A stretch of DNA of 64,000 nt from an uncultured Phycisphaerales bacterium. Its GTDB lineage: Bacteria; Planctomycetota; Phycisphaerae; Tepidisphaerales; Tepidisphaeraceae. The notes under the pieces were generated by a model. It ran no database searches and was not told where the DNA came from. It saw only the letters and a program-made list of their open reading frames with translations. Position numbers and translations under genes: made by a program. Location: positions 1 to 64,000 of the forward strand of contig CAIQIQ010000017.1 in the NCBI GenBank assembly GCA_903871935.1, given 5' to 3'. This document shows, in pieces, positions 35,310 through 43,288 of the stretch (position 1 is the first letter of the stretch; every line of letters begins with the position of its first letter).

Positions 35310-35487
35310 GCCCCGCGGCTTCGTCGTAAGAGCTTTCCGAGCCAGCCCATGGCCCGCACCAATGCAAACAGAGGAAACGGGATTCAACTTGCGCTGCTGA
35401 ATCCGTTCCCTCTGTCTGTCTATGGGCGCAGACCTTTGTGGTCGGCTTCACCCGTTCGATACCGCTTCGCCGCGTGGCGTTGGCGGA

Positions 35488-36081
35488 CTACTTGGCTGGT
35501 GCTGCTGCAACCGTGTTCAACTGGTTATATGGCGAGTACTTGATCAGCGGCACCCAGGCGCGCAAAGCGACGCCGTTCTCGGTCAGCTCATACACGCGGA
35601 TCCCGTGACCAAAGTAGCCGGTCGCGTTGGTCTGACCGCCGAATTCGCCGAAGGTGAACGTGGCCTCAGCCGAACCGCCCCAGAACCAGTTCTCCGTGGT
35701 GAACTCGGCCATGATTGCCGGATCGTCAAACACGAGTAGAGTGCGGCAATCCTTGGCCATGAAGATAATGCCCAAGCTAAATTGGCCCATCTGCATGTAG
35801 GTTTGCTGCCCGGTGCTGTTGTTGACCAGCACACCAAAGCCGGCGCCGCCGCCGGGGATGATTCCCATGGTCCAGTTCTTGAACACCGCATATCCTGGAG
35901 CCGACTTCACAATCTCCTTGAGTTCAGGCTTGTCCAGATAGAACTCCGCCATCGTCTCATTTTTCATATTCTGGACGTTGGTTTGTTTCTCCTGCACGGT
36001 TTCGCCCGAAACGACGCAGCCTCCCATGACGACCATTGTTGCGCCAAGCAACGCACTGAGACACAGACCACGATATGACAT
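35488..36081 (-). CDS. SYLF-domain (YSC84-like) lipoprotein
   Basis: A 197-aa lipoprotein with signal MSYRGLCLSALLGATMVVMGGC (Cys22). The rest is a SYLF/DUF500 domain (GYAVFKNWTMGIIPGGGAGFGVLV ... TEATFTFGEFGG-like parts), which binds lipids or phosphoinositides in eukaryotic members and occurs in many bacterial envelope proteins. GAAGGAG lies upstream of the ATG. It stands alone on the minus strand; no partner was identified. Confidence 0.85.
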   Translation of the reverse strand: MSYRGLCLSALLGATMVVMGGCVVSGETVQEKQTNVQNMKNETMAEFYLDKPELKEIVKSAPGYAVFKNWTMGIIPGGGAGFGVLVNNSTGQQTYMQMGQFSLGIIFMAKDCRTLLVFDDPAIMAEFTTENWFWGGSAEATFTFGEFGGQTNATGYFGHGIRVYELTENGVALRAWVPLIKYSPYNQLNTVAAAPAK

Positions 36082-36435
36082 AACCGGCTCCTTCTCTGAT
36101 TGTCCGAACCGAGACGAGGCTGCCGCCGCGCCTCAAGTGTTCTTGTCAGGAAACGGACGGACGAGAGACAGTTCTCGGTCCTCCCCGTTTCACAACAACA
36201 GATAGTATGACCTAACTGAGCCGTTTCGCCACTTCTAAAATAGCCGTTTTCCGGGCTTATCAGTACCGGCCGAATTGCGGCATGCCCGGAATGCCACACA
36301 ACTCCTGACCGCATGGCAGCATCTATTGTGGAGTCCCCAGGGGCTTCGGAGACGATACCGGTCCACTTGCAGCGGTGCCGGCTCCTTTCTCTGCCCGGAG
36401 CGCATCATCCGTTGCCAACTGGAGTTGGCCGCGAA
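36082..36435. other. intergenic region upstream of SYLF gene
   Basis: This 354-bp gap holds the promoter side of the SYLF gene and the downstream side of the UroD-like gene. It has a small palindrome CCAACT-GG-AGTTGG (36415-36428) next to the UroD stop, perhaps a weak terminator. Open frames here read only as antisense of the neighbouring gene or are composition-poor. Nothing else is seen. Confidence 0.5.
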
Positions 36436-37650
36436 TCACGCGCATTGGCTGAGCATCTCGCGAGTGATCTGAACCCAGCGCCGGACCCGGTTCGGATCGC
36501 GCTCCACGGTCTCAACATCTTTGAGCGTCACCTCAAAGATGCAGCCGCGCAGGCTGGTCAGGTCACGGCGCAGGATCGAGCGCACGCGCTCTTCGTCAAA
36601 CCTGTAGCTGACCATGTCGGCGGGGCTGGGACGATAGCTGATGACATAATCGCGGCCGATCTGCTGGACACACGCGGCGACATCCGAGAAAGGAGATACG
36701 GCGATGCGGCGGAGATTGCGCACTTGGCGCAGCAACGGGATCTTTCGCGTCAGGTCTTCACAGCAGCCATACGCGCTGAGTGCAAACTGCTCCATGATCG
36801 GCTTCTGATATGCCAGCATGAACTCATTCCACAGTTCCGGCCCGACCAGCGCGAATTCCTGGCTGGCGCAAAAGTCCCAGAGCTGTTTGCGTTTGACGCC
36901 GCGTTGATTGGCGGCCGGATCGGCAAGCTCCAAGGCATACGACATGGATTGGTTCTGGTGATCGCACAGGCCCCAGTCGCCGGCGCGTTCCGCCTGTTCT
37001 TGTGCCGCCAGCACACCATCGCGCATGAACGTCAGCAGGCGATGCAGCCACTCGGGCCGGTCCATCATGTCGAGCATGAAGTTTTCGATGCCGCGCAGAT
37101 AGCCCAGGTCCGAGGAAAGGTCGGCCGCCCACATGCGGTAGGCCGGGCCACGGTCGAGGTTGATGGTGATCAGGTCGCCGACGGCAGATGTTAGTTTCTC
37201 CTGGTTCCGTTGCGTTGCGGCCTCATCAATCTCGTGCCGCGGGAAACGAAGTTTGCTGAAGTCTTCGGGCTCGCGGATCGGATAGTCCAATTTGAAAGAG
37301 CCGCCGGGAACGCCGGAATACTGGTGGGGGATCTCCACCCCCCAGCCACGGGATTTGTACGTTGCCTCGAGGCTGAGCCACGGCTCATAGATGAAGTCAT
37401 CTCCGAGCGTGCTGTGAAACAATCGCTCGCGCAGATAGTTCTCGAAGCCGCGCAGGAATGGGTCCTGACACTGGCACTGCGATTCAGGCATCTCCTGCCA
37501 GGCGAAGGCGCGGACATAGATCAGCGGCCGCTCCGGCTTAAGACTATTGAGCCCTCGCCACTGGCGGCGGCGCTCCTGCTGGTGAGGTTGTTGCGTCAGG
37601 TCGGCGTAGCGCCTGGAAAGTTCACGGAGAATCTGGATATCGCGATTCAT
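36436..37650 (-). CDS. uroporphyrinogen-decarboxylase-like (UroD/MtaA superfamily) protein
   Basis: A 404-aa protein with a UroD-like TIM barrel. The N-terminal half has PLIYVRAFAWQEM, and the C-terminal barrel end has IAVSPFSDV and YVISYRPSPADMV. The catalytic Arg/Asp motif of true HemE (NxRPPxW/AWxMRQAGR) is absent, so it is not HemE. The superfamily includes methyltransferases of corrinoid or methanol metabolism (MtaA, CmuA). Zinc ligands could be the Cys pair SAYGCCEDL. The next gene (amidohydrolase) begins upstream on the same strand with a 4-bp overlap, so they are translated together. The substrate is unknown. Confidence 0.7.
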   Translation of the reverse strand: MNRDIQILRELSRRYADLTQQPHQQERRRQWRGLNSLKPERPLIYVRAFAWQEMPESQCQCQDPFLRGFENYLRERLFHSTLGDDFIYEPWLSLEATYKSRGWGVEIPHQYSGVPGGSFKLDYPIREPEDFSKLRFPRHEIDEAATQRNQEKLTSAVGDLITINLDRGPAYRMWAADLSSDLGYLRGIENFMLDMMDRPEWLHRLLTFMRDGVLAAQEQAERAGDWGLCDHQNQSMSYALELADPAANQRGVKRKQLWDFCASQEFALVGPELWNEFMLAYQKPIMEQFALSAYGCCEDLTRKIPLLRQVRNLRRIAVSPFSDVAACVQQIGRDYVISYRPSPADMVSYRFDEERVRSILRRDLTSLRGCIFEVTLKDVETVERDPNRVRRWVQITREMLSQCA

Positions 37651-38465
37651 TTGCCGGTGAGGAATCTGCGGAAGTTTCCTTCAAACATGTTCTTGACGTC
37701 TATCTCTGGCCGGCCAAGAGCGTCAAGGATCTCCTTGTCGCGCTTGATCCATTCATCAGCCCAATTGGTGGAGTAGCCCGATGCCAAGGTGTCGGATCCG
37801 TAGAAGACGTTTTCAGCGATGTCATAGCCGATGGTATACAGTTTGGTCAGCGCTTCCTTGCGGTAGATCACTGGCGTACCGGGTGTGGCATCAATGAACA
37901 TCGGATTGGGCTCATTGCGGTACTTGCAGCAGTTGAGCACTTTGCCGTAGACGGCCAGGCACTCATCAACCCATGGCCAGGAGATGTGCGCCAGGGCGAA
38001 GCGCAGGCCCTTGATCTCAATCATCGCTTCGTACTCGGCCGGGCGGTTGTAGCGCGAGGAGTTCTGGCCATCCCAGAGGATGCCGGAGTGGAAGAGAATG
38101 GGTTTTCCGGTCTGTGCAATGGCCGCATACGTCTTCATCGCCCGTGGGTCGGAAGGATAGAAGTTCCCGCAGATGATCTTGAAGGCCGCCACGCCGGCTT
38201 TGACCGCCTGCTCAACCTGGCCGACCGCATCATCTTCGGTGGGGTCAATCCAGAAGGCCGGGAAGAGAGTGGGCCGGCCGCGACACCACTCCATCAGGTT
38301 GTTCAGCCGCGACGTGGTGTCCTTGGGGTTCTTGGTATGGGGGAACGATGCGGGCGGCCATGACAAGAGCATACCCCCCTCCATGCCTATGGATCGCATC
38401 CGCGCCAGCAGGGCCTCCGGATCGGGTTTGTCCGTCGACATGATGTGAATATGTGCATCGAGCAT
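37647..38465 (-). CDS. amidohydrolase-superfamily protein (TIM-barrel metal hydrolase)
   Basis: A 272-aa amidohydrolase_2-type protein. The metal motif is MLDAHIHIMS at the start (HxH), and the rest of the barrel contains AFKIICGNFYPSD, ILFHSGILWDGQ and FALAHISWPWVDE, with the metal-binding His residues. This family includes ACMSD-type decarboxylases and lactonases. Start at 38465 is set by the HxH motif. It is upstream of and overlaps the UroD-like gene by 4 bp, so the pair probably acts on one substrate. It diverges from the metallo-beta-lactamase-fold gene. Confidence 0.8.
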   Translation of the reverse strand: MLDAHIHIMSTDKPDPEALLARMRSIGMEGGMLLSWPPASFPHTKNPKDTTSRLNNLMEWCRGRPTLFPAFWIDPTEDDAVGQVEQAVKAGVAAFKIICGNFYPSDPRAMKTYAAIAQTGKPILFHSGILWDGQNSSRYNRPAEYEAMIEIKGLRFALAHISWPWVDECLAVYGKVLNCCKYRNEPNPMFIDATPGTPVIYRKEALTKLYTIGYDIAENVFYGSDTLASGYSTNWADEWIKRDKEILDALGRPEIDVKNMFEGNFRRFLTGK

Positions 38466-38647
38466 GATGGTCTCCTGTCCTGGTTTGGTTTCGTGCACGG
38501 GCACTATCCGATACGGCCCAGCGAATGTCAAAACGACAAGTCACGCTGATTGTACTTCTTCCGAATTGGCCATTTCCCGTTTTCTTCATGCGATGTAAAA
38601 GGGCGGTTGAACGCCACTATCACACCATCTGCGGCAAGGAGAGTCTG

Positions 38648-39376
38648 ATGACCATTACGAACAGCCAATCCGGGACGAATGTGCATGAGGTCGCCGAGGG
38701 GATCTATCGCATTAACACGCCGGTTGTCATCGAAGGCGCGGGCGGATTCTCGTTCAACCAGTACCTGATCACCGATGATGAGCCCCTGCTCTTTCACACC
38801 GGTCTGCGAAAGCTGTTTCCACTGGTGCGTGAGGCGGTGGCCAGCGTTATGCCGGTCAAGAATCTCCGCTACGTTGCATTTTCCCATGTGGAAGCCGACG
38901 AGTGCGGATCGCTGAACCAGTGGCTGGCGTCCGCTCCGCAGTCGGTCCCGCTTTGCGGCACTGTCGCGGCGATGGTGTCGATCAGCGACCTTGCCGATCG
39001 GCCGCCCCGTGCGCTGGCCGATGGAGAGTTGCTCGCCCTGGGGAAACACCGCGTGCGTTGGTTCGACACACCGCATCTGCCGCACGCATGGGAATGCGGC
39101 TTTCTGACGGAGGAACGAACCGCAACGCTGCTCTGTGGCGATTTGCTGAGCCAGGGAGGCGCCAAGCTTCCGCCCGTCACAGAGTCGGACATTCTTGGCC
39201 CCAGCGAGGCGTTTCGCCACCAGATGGATTACTTCTCACACACGAGCAGCGCATCTGTGATGATCGAGAGGCTGGCCTCGACAAACCCAACAACACTTGC
39301 GTGCATGCATGGCAGCGCATGGCGTGGCGACGGGGCGAAACTGCTTCGTGCGCTTGCCGGTGCGCTATCTGCGTGA
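38648..39376 (+). CDS. metallo-beta-lactamase-fold protein (ODP-like)
   Basis: A 242-aa MBL-fold protein, close to the oxygen-binding domain of flavodiiron proteins (FSHVEADECGSL: H-x-E-x-D, then Glu in place of the usual His). Other likely metal ligands are the Asp in LLCGDLLSQGG and the His in ACMHGSAW. There is no flavodoxin domain, so it is a stand-alone oxidase-type or hydrolase-type enzyme. ATG 38648 is preferred over a longer frame from 38525. It is divergent from the amidohydrolase/UroD-like pair. Confidence 0.78.
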   Translation: MTITNSQSGTNVHEVAEGIYRINTPVVIEGAGGFSFNQYLITDDEPLLFHTGLRKLFPLVREAVASVMPVKNLRYVAFSHVEADECGSLNQWLASAPQSVPLCGTVAAMVSISDLADRPPRALADGELLALGKHRVRWFDTPHLPHAWECGFLTEERTATLLCGDLLSQGGAKLPPVTESDILGPSEAFRHQMDYFSHTSSASVMIERLASTNPTTLACMHGSAWRGDGAKLLRALAGALSA

Positions 39377-39454
39377 TTTGCTTCGGTCACCCTGTCACGT
39401 CCGGCCGTCGCCAGGCCCGGACTTGCCGAACGCCGGGAACCCAAAGTCAGGGCG

Positions 39455-39547
39455 ATGCTGGCGATCTGGCAGCGCCGGTTGAAGGTGGCAACGGGCAAAG
39501 TGCGGAAGTATCATCGGACTGTGACGCGCTATGAACAGAAGAGGTGA
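39455..39547 (+). CDS. small basic coiled-coil-like peptide upstream of zinc-finger gene
   Basis: A 30-residue frame, MLAIWQRRLKVATGK then VRKYHRTVTRYEQKR. The composition is strongly basic and amphipathic, suggesting a helix. It ends 3 bp before the zinc-finger gene, indicating coupled translation. The frame is open upstream to the metallo-beta-lactamase stop but has no earlier ATG, GTG or TTG start. I do not recognise it, though short Arg/Lys/Tyr helical proteins of this kind occur with small mobile genes. Confidence is low because of the length. Confidence 0.4.
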   Translation: MLAIWQRRLKVATGKVRKYHRTVTRYEQKR

Positions 39548-39550
39548 GCC

Positions 39551-40015
39551 ATGCCACATGCCCCGATAGTCTGGCGGAAGACCAGGGTAATCGTAGTCCC
39601 ATGCGCCCAGTGCGGTCGCAAAGTGCGCCGGTACGCACCCCTCCACCAGAAGAGGGCGCACGGATATTTCTGTTCTCAGCAGTGCCATGTGATCCATCGG
39701 CGCACAGGCCTCACCCTCAAGTGCGAGCACTGCGGCAAGGGGCACTATGTCCAACGTCGCGGCGTGAGACAGGACCGGCACCACTACTGTTCGCAGGCAT
39801 GCTTCCATGCCGCCCACGTCGTGATCGTCCCATGCGCGCAATGCGGCAAGCCGGTCAACCGGGCGAGGAAGAAGCACGACAAGGCATTCTGCAATTTCGC
39901 CTGCTACTCAGCTTGGCGACGGGCGGGGTTGTTCCAGGCATGGAAGGCGAGCAAGCCGCGCGCTGCCCATGCTGTGCGGGCGCGGAAAACTGCTTCGGCG
40001 CCTTCCCCTCGTTGA
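39551..40015 (+). CDS. triple zinc-finger protein (C-x2-C / C-x3-C repeats)
   Basis: A 154-aa basic protein with three repeats, each CAQCG- or CEHCG-type followed 15-18 residues later by [FY]C-x2-3-C (VPCAQCGRKV ... YFCSQQCH; LKCEHCGKGH ... YCSQACFH; VPCAQCGKPV ... FCNFACYS). These resemble FCS/MYM- or HNH-associated zinc fingers and are likely nucleic-acid binding. The C-terminus is basic. AGAGGTGA precedes the ATG. It lies at the 3' side of tRNA-Arg, where integrative elements often insert. No known family assigned. Confidence 0.7.
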   Translation: MPHAPIVWRKTRVIVVPCAQCGRKVRRYAPLHQKRAHGYFCSQQCHVIHRRTGLTLKCEHCGKGHYVQRRGVRQDRHHYCSQACFHAAHVVIVPCAQCGKPVNRARKKHDKAFCNFACYSAWRRAGLFQAWKASKPRAAHAVRARKTASAPSPR

Positions 40016-40027
40016 CCCCGTTGTTAG

Positions 40028-40101
<74 letters not shown>

Positions 40102-40222
40102 AGCGGCGAAAGATCATACGCAACGGAAGGAGTTCCGCCAATATGGCATCGCTTCTGCCTCAAGTGGCAACCTGATTACCCCTACGCGCACCTGCCGGAC
40201 TGGAGTAGACTTGCTAACCATC

Positions 40223-41767
40223 ATGGTTGGATCTCGGAACACCTTGCGCGGATTCTGGCTGGCACTTGCCTTGACCGGCATGTGCCTGATCGGTTGTGCC
40301 CCGGATGTCCTGCTTATCTCACCTGCGGCACGGCGAACGATTGACCGCTCTGTGGTGGAGTATCCGGCCGGATACCGCCTGCAGACGATCGTGCGGGAAC
40401 TGACCGGGCCTACGGCGATCACGTTTGATAAAGAGGGATCGCTGATCGTGGCCGACCGCGGGCTGTCCGACACTCCGCACATTTTCGGGTTCAAGCCTGA
40501 TGGAAGTCGATTCGAGATCTGGCCGGACCCGAAGCGACTGCCCTTTAACCTCGGGGCAACGCGCAGGCAGATTCGCGGGCCGATTGGCGGGATGGTCGCA
40601 GCCTATGGCAGCATCTACATTTACCATCGTGATGCCAGAGGCCGGGGCGTCATCTCGTCGCTGGACTATAACGGACGCTCCGCAACCGTGGTGGCGGATC
40701 TGCCGTGCGAGGGAGAGAACGGCGTACTGGATCTGGTGCTCAATTCCTATGATGGCCGGCTCTATTTCGCGGTTGGAAGCATGACCAATTCGGGCGTGGT
40801 GGGGCTGGACAACTGGGATGAGGGATGGGTGGGCGCGTATGGGTCGGTGTGCGACCGGCCGGCCGGGCGGTATCGGCTGCTGGGGTATCGCTTTGACACG
40901 CCCAACCCGCGGGCGGGATGGTTCATGGGGAGCGATATCGCGGTGACAGCGCCATTCCAGGCGTTTGGCAGAAGCAGCCAGATGTGGGTAACCCCGGCAG
41001 AGAACGGCAAGCCGACGGCCGCCGTGTATTCGGTCGCCGTTACCGGTGGCGATCTGCGTCTGGAAGCGCACGGGATCCGCTGTGGCAAGGGACTGGCGTT
41101 CAATGAATTTGGCCGGCTGTATGCAACCGATCAGGGAATGGAACTGCGCGGGACCCGGCCGGTCAAGGAAGATCCGGATACGCTGCTGCGGATCGTGAAG
41201 AACACTTGGTACGGCTGGCCGGATTACTCGGCCGACCTGCGGCCGATCACAGAGCGGCAGTTCCAGCCGCCGGTGGAACTGATTATCAAGACGGGGTATC
41301 CGGAGCTGTCGTTCTTATTGGACCACCAGGCGAGCGGGTTGATCCCGCCGGATCGGGATACGTTGTTGCAGACCACTTTTGCGCCTATGGCGGGCGCGTC
41401 GAAGATGGCGTTTGCGCCCTCCATGGGGCCTATGAAAGACCTCAACGGATCGGCGGTGATTGCGCTCTTTGGCGACCGGGCGCCGTTTGCCACCTCCGAC
41501 CTGCCCGTCGGCGATCCGCAGGGATATAAGGTGGTTCAGGTAGATGTGGACAACCACCGGTGGCGCGACCTGATCTACAACACCCGGCGCGGACCGGGAA
41601 GCCGGCATGGCGGCAATCCGGATGCGCTGGAACGGCCGTTTGACGTCAAGTTCGGGCCTGATGGGGCGATGTACATCCTGGATATGGGGCAGGTGCGGAT
41701 GGCGGGCGGCGAACTCGATCCGGCGACACGGACAGGGAAGATCCTGAGGCTGGATGTGGGCAAGTGA
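40223..41767 (+). CDS. glucose/sorbosone-dehydrogenase-like beta-propeller lipoprotein
   Basis: A 514-aa protein with a lipoprotein signal (LTGMCLIGC) and a six-bladed propeller of the GSDH/NHL class (GPTAITFDKEGSLIVADRG, GLAFNEFGRLYATDQG, PFDVKFGPDGAMYILDMGQ). GSDH enzymes bind PQQ and oxidise sugars, but I see no decisive PQQ motif. ATG 40223 is preferred over a TTG at 40211. It begins 122 bp after the 5' end of tRNA-Arg. Its role is probably periplasmic carbohydrate oxidation or binding; this is tentative. Confidence 0.72.
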   Translation: MVGSRNTLRGFWLALALTGMCLIGCAPDVLLISPAARRTIDRSVVEYPAGYRLQTIVRELTGPTAITFDKEGSLIVADRGLSDTPHIFGFKPDGSRFEIWPDPKRLPFNLGATRRQIRGPIGGMVAAYGSIYIYHRDARGRGVISSLDYNGRSATVVADLPCEGENGVLDLVLNSYDGRLYFAVGSMTNSGVVGLDNWDEGWVGAYGSVCDRPAGRYRLLGYRFDTPNPRAGWFMGSDIAVTAPFQAFGRSSQMWVTPAENGKPTAAVYSVAVTGGDLRLEAHGIRCGKGLAFNEFGRLYATDQGMELRGTRPVKEDPDTLLRIVKNTWYGWPDYSADLRPITERQFQPPVELIIKTGYPELSFLLDHQASGLIPPDRDTLLQTTFAPMAGASKMAFAPSMGPMKDLNGSAVIALFGDRAPFATSDLPVGDPQGYKVVQVDVDNHRWRDLIYNTRRGPGSRHGGNPDALERPFDVKFGPDGAMYILDMGQVRMAGGELDPATRTGKILRLDVGK

Positions 41768-41832
41768 TGCGGCTTGATCCTCACCCCGACGGCGCGTAGA
41801 GTCCGCACCCGTTAAAACAAGGTAAGGAGTTT

Positions 41833-43155
41833 ATGGCCGAGAAGAAGGTTGGGATCTGCCTGCTGGGCTGTGGCACCGTCGGCGCGGGCGTCGTCAGCAT
41901 TCTGCGGGAACAGCGGGCAATGCTCCGCCAGCGGACGGGCATCGACTTTGAGCTGCGCCATGTGGTGGTAAAAGGCCCGGAGGATTACCCGGCAAATGCG
42001 GCCGAACTGCCAATGAGCACTGACGCCGGGGCGGCGATCGACAATGCCGATACCGACATCGTTGTGGAACTGATCGGCGGAACCGCTGTGGCGGGCACAT
42101 TTGTGGAGCGAGCACTGCGAGCCGGCAAGCCGGTGGTGACGGCGAATAAGGCGCTCTTGGCAACGCGTGGGGTCGAGCTGTTCAAGATCGCCCGCGGAAG
42201 CAAGACGTGTGTCGCATTTGAGGCATCCGCCGGCGGCGGCATTCCCATTATCGATGCGATCTCGCGCGGGCTGGCGGCCAACCGCATCGATGCCCTGCTG
42301 GGCATCGTCAACGGCACCTGCAACTTTATCCTCACCAAGATGACCCAAAACGGCTGGAGCTACGCCGAGGCACTCAAGCAAGCGCAGAGACTGGGCTTTG
42401 CCGAGGCGAATCCGGCGATGGACGTGCAGGGACGAGATGCCGCGCAGAAGCTGGCGATTCTGGCCGGGCTGGCATTCAACTGCCGCGTGACTGAGAAGGA
42501 TATCTTCGTGTCTGGCATTGATACGCTGGATGCCATGGATATCCAGTTTGCCCGTGACCTGGGCTATGTGATCAAGCTGCTGGCAATCGCCGAGCGCAAG
42601 GAAGGAAGCCGGCTCTCACTTCGCGTGCATCCTTCACTGGTTCATAAGGACGATGTACTGGCCGATGTGTCGGGATCGTTCAACGCGATCAGCGTCTATT
42701 CGCACGCCCTGGGCCATGCGCTCTGGTACGGCCGTGGCGCGGGGCGGATGCCCACGGCATCGGCCGTGGTGGCGGACATTATCTCGGTAGCGCAGGGAAT
42801 TCAGGGGCTTCTGTTCAATCAGATGCAGATCCTGATGGATGTGGTGCCGCCGGTGTCGGTGCAGCCGTTCGAGCAACTTGAGTCGCGCTATTACATCCGC
42901 CTGTCGGCCAAGGACCAGCCCGGAGTGCTGGCGCAGGTTACGGCGATCCTGGGCCGGCACGGCATCAGCGTGGCAAGCATCAACCAGCGTGAAGGCGGCG
43001 AGGATCGCACCGTGCCGGTGGTGATCACCACGCATAAGTCGCGCGAAGGCGCGGTGCAGTTGGCGCTCAAAGAGATCGATGCCCTGGGAACGATCCTGAG
43101 GCCCACGGTCTGCGTGCGCATCGTGGATCAGCCCGAGGAATTCGCGGCGGCATGA
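41833..43155 (+). CDS. hom: homoserine dehydrogenase with C-terminal ACT domain
   Basis: A 440-aa enzyme reducing aspartate semialdehyde to homoserine, the branch to methionine and threonine. The Rossmann motif LLGCGTVGAG, the NADP-region ELIGGTAVAGTFVERAL, the catalytic TANKALLA and the substrate region NGTCNFILTKM are visible. The last 85 residues form an ACT domain (YYIRLSAKDQPGVLAQVTAIL), suggesting feedback inhibition by threonine. TAAGGAG precedes the ATG. It feeds the metY reaction encoded at 5.9 kb. Confidence 0.93.
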   Translation: MAEKKVGICLLGCGTVGAGVVSILREQRAMLRQRTGIDFELRHVVVKGPEDYPANAAELPMSTDAGAAIDNADTDIVVELIGGTAVAGTFVERALRAGKPVVTANKALLATRGVELFKIARGSKTCVAFEASAGGGIPIIDAISRGLAANRIDALLGIVNGTCNFILTKMTQNGWSYAEALKQAQRLGFAEANPAMDVQGRDAAQKLAILAGLAFNCRVTEKDIFVSGIDTLDAMDIQFARDLGYVIKLLAIAERKEGSRLSLRVHPSLVHKDDVLADVSGSFNAISVYSHALGHALWYGRGAGRMPTASAVVADIISVAQGIQGLLFNQMQILMDVVPPVSVQPFEQLESRYYIRLSAKDQPGVLAQVTAILGRHGISVASINQREGGEDRTVPVVITTHKSREGAVQLALKEIDALGTILRPTVCVRIVDQPEEFAAA

Positions 43156-43208
43156 TGCATGCATCGCTGGCATAAGGCACACCATTGGGTTTTGCGATGG
43201 CGACAGCT

Positions 43209-43237
43209 TTTGCAGCATTCGGTAACATCGGTATAAT
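43209..43237 (+). promoter_or_regulatory. putative promoter of the TolC-family gene
   Basis: TTTGCA and TATAAT are spaced 17 nt apart, with a perfect -10. Start would be near 43244, leaving a leader of about 45 nt. It suggests TolC is expressed separately from hom. Confidence 0.5.
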
Positions 43238-43288
43238 CCGGCAGCCTGCAAGTTGTTTGGCTATTGGGCACGAAAGGGATGACTTCGG

